This document shows positions 5,506-8,467 of a stretch of DNA of 8,467 bases, piece after piece (within the stretch, counting starts at the first letter, position 1; each line of letters starts with the position of its first letter). Source of the DNA: an uncultured Anaerolineae bacterium (GTDB lineage Bacteria; Chloroflexota; Anaerolineae; Anaerolineales; Villigracilaceae); the NCBI GenBank assembly GCA_903882765.1, contig CAIRYE010000033.1, forward strand, positions 1 to 8,467, read 5' to 3'. The position numbers and the translations under genes are program-made. The notes under the pieces are model-generated. The model saw only the letters and a program-made list of their open reading frames with translations, was not told the origin of the DNA and did no database searches.

Positions 5506-7932
5506 ATGACAAATAAAACCCCAAAGACTGAGATAAATACGAACAAAGAACCCAAAAAGAAAAGGGAGAATAATTATCTGGAGAAGAATTCCATTACTCC
5601 GGATAATATGTCTCCTTCTTTTTTATCAGTCATTAATTCGATGGCGGATTTTGCTTTTTGTAAAAACCTAGATGGTGTGTATATTGGGGTAAATGAAAGC
5701 TTGGCTCAATTTTTTGGGCGTAAAGTGGAAGATGTTATTGGCAAAACGGATCATCAACTTTTCGATGAAGAGCGGGCTAATATATTTGTCAATGAAGATA
5801 AATTGGTTATCAAGAACCAATCCGAATGGAAAAACAATGATTGGGTTGTTTTACCTGACGGAAAAAAAATTCTTTTAGAAACTATAAAAACGACTTTAAG
5901 AAATTCCGATGGAACGATCATTGGTGTTCTAGGAATTTCTCGCGATATTACCCAGCGATTCGAAAAAGAAGAAACCATCAATGAGAAGATCGCCGACGCT
6001 GATACTTTTTTCGGTGTGACGAATGATCTCATGATGGTAGCGGAGCCTTCTGGCAAGATACTTAAAGTGAATAATGCTTGGGCCTGGACCCTTGGATATG
6101 ATAGCCCAGACCTGCTAAGCCAATCTTTTTATTCGTTCATTCATCCCGAAGATCAAGAGATCAGTTTACAAGCTATTCATGCGGCATTAGTAGGAAATTC
6201 TGACCTTGAATTTATCAATCGAATGAGAACAAAAAATGGTGATTGGAAGAATTTTGAATGGCGCGGAAAGATTAACCATTTTAGGCTTTACCTAGCTTCA
6301 AGAGATATTACAAAACGCATTCAAGATGAGTCAACCAATCAGCAGCAACAAGCCCAATTGGGATTCCGTCATAAATTTGAGGAAACTCTAACAACTATAT
6401 CAACCAAGTTGATCAATCTTCCGATAGATCAGATCGATTCCGAGATCAACGGAGTATTGGGGGATATTGGCGAGTTAATGGATGTAGACCGCAGCTATGT
6501 TTTCTTTTTTAATGACGTAGATATGACAATGACCAATTCGCACGAGTGGGTGGCGGAAGGAATCTCTCCCGAGAAAGAGAACCTAGTTGATCTGCCACAG
6601 GCGGTGTTTCCTTGGTGGTTGAAGAAATTGCGCCGTTTTGAAGTGATCAACGTCCCAGATGTTTCGCAGCTGCCAAAAGCGGCTCATGCTGAACGAGAAA
6701 TATTAGAATCTCAGGATATTAAATCGATTCTCGTGGTTCCCTTGATCTCGGATAATGACTTGATAGGATTCCTCGGTTTTGATTCAGTTAAGAAATCACT
6801 CACTTGGTCTCAGGATAGTGTGCTGCTGATCAAGATGGTGAGCGATATCATTTCGAACGCGTTAATGAGACAAAAGTACCAAAAAGAATTGGAGCAAAGT
6901 GAAAAAAGGAAGAGTGCCTTACTTAAAGCTGTACCCGATATGATCTTTAGAATTTCCCGGGATGGGATGATCGTTGATATCAAGCCAAGCATTGACGATA
7001 CACTAAACAACGAAATTGAAACATATGTTGGGAAATCTATTGAAACTCTTTTGCCGCCGAACCGAGTGATCGAAATTTTGTCTGCCATCAATGAAGCTGT
7101 AGAAACGAATGAACTTCAGAATGTTGAATTTTTATTCGATGGGAATGATTCGCGTCGTGTGGTTGAGGCACGGATACAATACAGCGGCAACAATGAAGTA
7201 ACAGCGATCGTTCGAGATATAAGTGAGCGGGCGAGATTAGAGCAAATAAAATCAGATTTTATTAACAAAGCCACACACGAATTGCGCACGCCGATCGCCA
7301 CGATGATGCTGATGGCGAACCTGATGGATGGGTCTAAGACCGAAGCGGAACGAATCGAATTTTGGGACATACTGAAAGGTGAACTGGACCGCGAGAAGTT
7401 ATTGATCGATGACATTTTGACCGCGGGAAAAATGGAAGGTCAACAACCGCACATGCATTACAAAATGATCAATATGTGTGATCTTTTTAATGACCTCTTT
7501 ACCAAATTAGAAATTCAAGCAAAAGAGAAAACCATTCATTTTGAGCATTCGATCACCCGGGATGAGGGTGTTTCGTCAGATTCAATTATGTCCGATGAGG
7601 TCTCGATCAATCAGATCTTTGGTAACCTGATCGGGAATGCCCTAAAATTTACCCCGAGCGGCGGAAGTATAAATGTGAAAATCCATTTTTCAACAGAAAA
7701 TATGGTCTTCACAATTCAGGATACAGGGATCGGAATACCGGCAGAGGATGTGCCGTTCCTTTTCTCGCGGTTTTTTAGGGGAACCAACGCGATCGAAAAA
7801 GAGATCCAAGGTACTGGAATCGGCTTGTTCATTGTGAAATCGCTCTTAGACCGGATCGGCGGTACGATTCAACTCAACACTCGCGTGGGGAAGGGTACGA
7901 AATTTACCGTAACACTCCCCCGAGCTTTGTAA
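5506..7932 (+). CDS. soluble PAS-PAS-GAF-PAS sensor histidine kinase
   Basis: An 808-residue sensor kinase with no hydrophobic segment long enough to cross the membrane, so it should sense cytosolic signals. After a Lys/Asn-rich start come PAS 1 (about 38-150, ending GISRDITQR), PAS 2 (about 163-271, ending SRDITKR), a GAF domain (about 288-452, with MDVDRSYVFF and SILVVPLI), PAS 3 (about 467-573, ending VRDISER), the HisKA dimerisation domain and the ATPase domain. The phospho-acceptor is H591 in HELRTP. ATP-binding boxes are intact: N box NLIGNALKF (707-715), G1 DTGIGIP (739-745), F box FSRFFRG (753-759) and G2 GTGIGLF (769-775). The repeated RDIT/RDIS ends match PAS C-terminal caps. No cofactor-binding residues can be assigned, so the ligand is unknown. 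It ends in the ATPase domain without its own receiver; the upstream receiver gene probably serves that role. The ATG at 5506 lacks a Shine-Dalgarno. Confidence 0.95.
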   Translation: MTNKTPKTEINTNKEPKKKRENNYLEKNSITPDNMSPSFLSVINSMADFAFCKNLDGVYIGVNESLAQFFGRKVEDVIGKTDHQLFDEERANIFVNEDKLVIKNQSEWKNNDWVVLPDGKKILLETIKTTLRNSDGTIIGVLGISRDITQRFEKEETINEKIADADTFFGVTNDLMMVAEPSGKILKVNNAWAWTLGYDSPDLLSQSFYSFIHPEDQEISLQAIHAALVGNSDLEFINRMRTKNGDWKNFEWRGKINHFRLYLASRDITKRIQDESTNQQQQAQLGFRHKFEETLTTISTKLINLPIDQIDSEINGVLGDIGELMDVDRSYVFFFNDVDMTMTNSHEWVAEGISPEKENLVDLPQAVFPWWLKKLRRFEVINVPDVSQLPKAAHAEREILESQDIKSILVVPLISDNDLIGFLGFDSVKKSLTWSQDSVLLIKMVSDIISNALMRQKYQKELEQSEKRKSALLKAVPDMIFRISRDGMIVDIKPSIDDTLNNEIETYVGKSIETLLPPNRVIEILSAINEAVETNELQNVEFLFDGNDSRRVVEARIQYSGNNEVTAIVRDISERARLEQIKSDFINKATHELRTPIATMMLMANLMDGSKTEAERIEFWDILKGELDREKLLIDDILTAGKMEGQQPHMHYKMINMCDLFNDLFTKLEIQAKEKTIHFEHSITRDEGVSSDSIMSDEVSINQIFGNLIGNALKFTPSGGSINVKIHFSTENMVFTIQDTGIGIPAEDVPFLFSRFFRGTNAIEKEIQGTGIGLFIVKSLLDRIGGTIQLNTRVGKGTKFTVTLPRAL

Positions 7933-7942
7933 AAAATCCCTC

Positions 7943-7973
7943 TTGACATTAACGTAACGGTATAGTTTATAGT
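7943..7973 (+). promoter_or_regulatory. MerR-type promoter with operator dyad, probably autoregulated
   Basis: A perfect -35 TTGACA (7943-7948) and a -10 TATAGT (7968-7973) are 19 bp apart, the over-long spacer typical of promoters that MerR regulators activate by twisting DNA. The spacer holds the imperfect dyad TAACGT-A-ACGGTA (7950-7962), with ten of thirteen positions symmetric, close to the spacer middle. The -10 ends six bases before the ATG, so transcription should start at the start codon. A TATAGT at 7961 is too close to the -35 to serve. Confidence 0.7.
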
Positions 7974-7979
7974 TGCTTT

Positions 7980-8467
7980 ATGATGACTGTAAAGGAACTA
8001 TCAAAACTCGCTTCCATCTCCACCCGAACCCTGCATTATTATGATTCTATCGGCCTTTTAAAACCCACCGTGGTTCGGTCGAACGGATATAGGGGCTACG
8101 GTGAAGACGCGGTCTTACGATTGCAGCAGATCTTTTTCTATAAGGAGTTGGGTCTTACCCTTCGTGAGATAAAAGAAATACTAACTCGCCCCGATTTTGA
8201 TCTTCTTCAAGCGCTGGATCAACACAAACAAACCATATCTCGGAAGATCGTCCAATACCAAAAACTTCATCAGACGATCACTTCTACGATTAACCATTTG
8301 ACAGGAGTAAAGACAATGACAGACAGAAGTATGTTTTCTGGTTTTACCGATGAACAGCAAGAAAAATATGCCGAAGAAGCCGAAAAAATGTATGACCCTA
8401 AAACAGTGCGAGATTCAAACAAACGCTGGAAAGAGTATTCCAAGGATAAACAACAGGCGATCTTGCA
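7980..8467 (+). CDS. MerR-family regulator of the TipA type (runs off right edge)
   Basis: Transcription activator; 162 codons are visible. Residues 3-72 are the MerR DNA-binding domain: a helix-turn-helix (VKELSKLASISTRTLHYYD), the wing block GLLKPTVVRSNGYRGYGED, and FYKELGLTLREIKEIL. A dimerising coiled coil follows (about 78-112). From residue 113 the product matches the start of a TipAS ligand-binding domain (MFSGFTDEQQ, then YAEEAEKMYD). In the characterised Streptomyces TipA, TipAS binds thiopeptide antibiotics and the full-length form activates its own promoter; the ligand here is unknown. The first of two adjacent ATG codons is chosen because the promoter -10 ends six bases before it; there is no Shine-Dalgarno, so translation is probably leaderless. 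It lies 47 bp past the histidine kinase with its own promoter. An internal start at 8316 is described separately. Confidence 0.92.
   Translation, partial: MMTVKELSKLASISTRTLHYYDSIGLLKPTVVRSNGYRGYGEDAVLRLQQIFFYKELGLTLREIKEILTRPDFDLLQALDQHKQTISRKIVQYQKLHQTITSTINHLTGVKTMTDRSMFSGFTDEQQEKYAEEAEKMYDPKTVRDSNKRWKEYSKDKQQAIL
8303..8318 (+). promoter_or_regulatory. internal ribosome binding site and in-frame start for a separate TipAS protein
   Basis: AGGAG (8303-8307) lies eight bases before an in-frame ATG (8316-8318), codon 113 of the MerR gene, exactly at the junction between the coiled coil and the TipAS domain. This is the only strong Shine-Dalgarno in the gene; the main start has none. In Streptomyces tipA an internal start near codon 110 produces TipAS separately, so position and signal both fit the same arrangement. 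Confidence 0.65.

Noticed and set aside
7116..7415. A minus-strand open frame of 99 codons inside the histidine kinase gene.
   Set aside because: It covers the PAS 3 end and HisKA coding region, is Ser/Ile-rich without motifs, and is expected by chance opposite this codon use.
7933..7979. A terminator between the histidine kinase and the MerR gene.
   Set aside because: No inverted repeat followed by a T-run is present; the only symmetry is the operator dyad in the promoter spacer, so kinase transcripts may read through.

Overview
The window reads as ordinary bacterial chromosome from what is most likely an uncultured member of Chloroflexota, class Anaerolineae. This assignment is an inference. 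It rests on moderate GC, a lipoprotein M23 peptidase with a Ser/Thr/Pro linker followed by a CSPL segment and DDxHHG, a cytosolic PAS/GAF histidine kinase, and a serC/serA/DUF1015 cluster. I see no phage, transposon, CRISPR or RNA genes.

Left part (1-1829, minus strand). serC (phosphoserine aminotransferase) is followed by a strong hairpin terminator. Its distal arm overlaps a promoter for a small unrecognised acidic protein (290-664). That gene's 3' end overlaps the start of a lipoprotein M23 endopeptidase that runs off the left edge. Centre (1830-4342). A 235-bp divergent intergenic region carries back-to-back promoters for serC and serA plus a CRP-like palindrome. serA (a short phosphoglycerate dehydrogenase without an ACT domain) is followed by a hairpin and a DUF1015 protein. 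serA and serC supply the first two steps of serine synthesis from 3-phosphoglycerate. No phosphoserine phosphatase is in the window, and DUF1015 sits where one might be expected.

Right part (4343-8467). A shared terminator separates DUF1015 from a convergent RluA-type pseudouridine synthase. Divergent from that gene is a two-gene signalling unit: a stand-alone receiver protein and an 808-residue soluble PAS-PAS-GAF-PAS histidine kinase. The window ends in a TipA-type MerR regulator. It has a 19-bp-spacer promoter with a dyad, a probably leaderless start, and an internal Shine-Dalgarno plus ATG placed to make the ligand-binding TipAS domain as a separate protein.

Two themes recur. Several genes appear leaderless, with a -10 box 6-7 nt before the start codon and no Shine-Dalgarno (290-664, the pseudouridine synthase, the MerR gene, perhaps the receiver gene), whereas serC, serA and DUF1015 have ordinary ribosome binding sites. 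The metabolic centre also has several regulatory DNA structures (CRP-like site, intercistronic hairpin) that coding annotation alone would miss.
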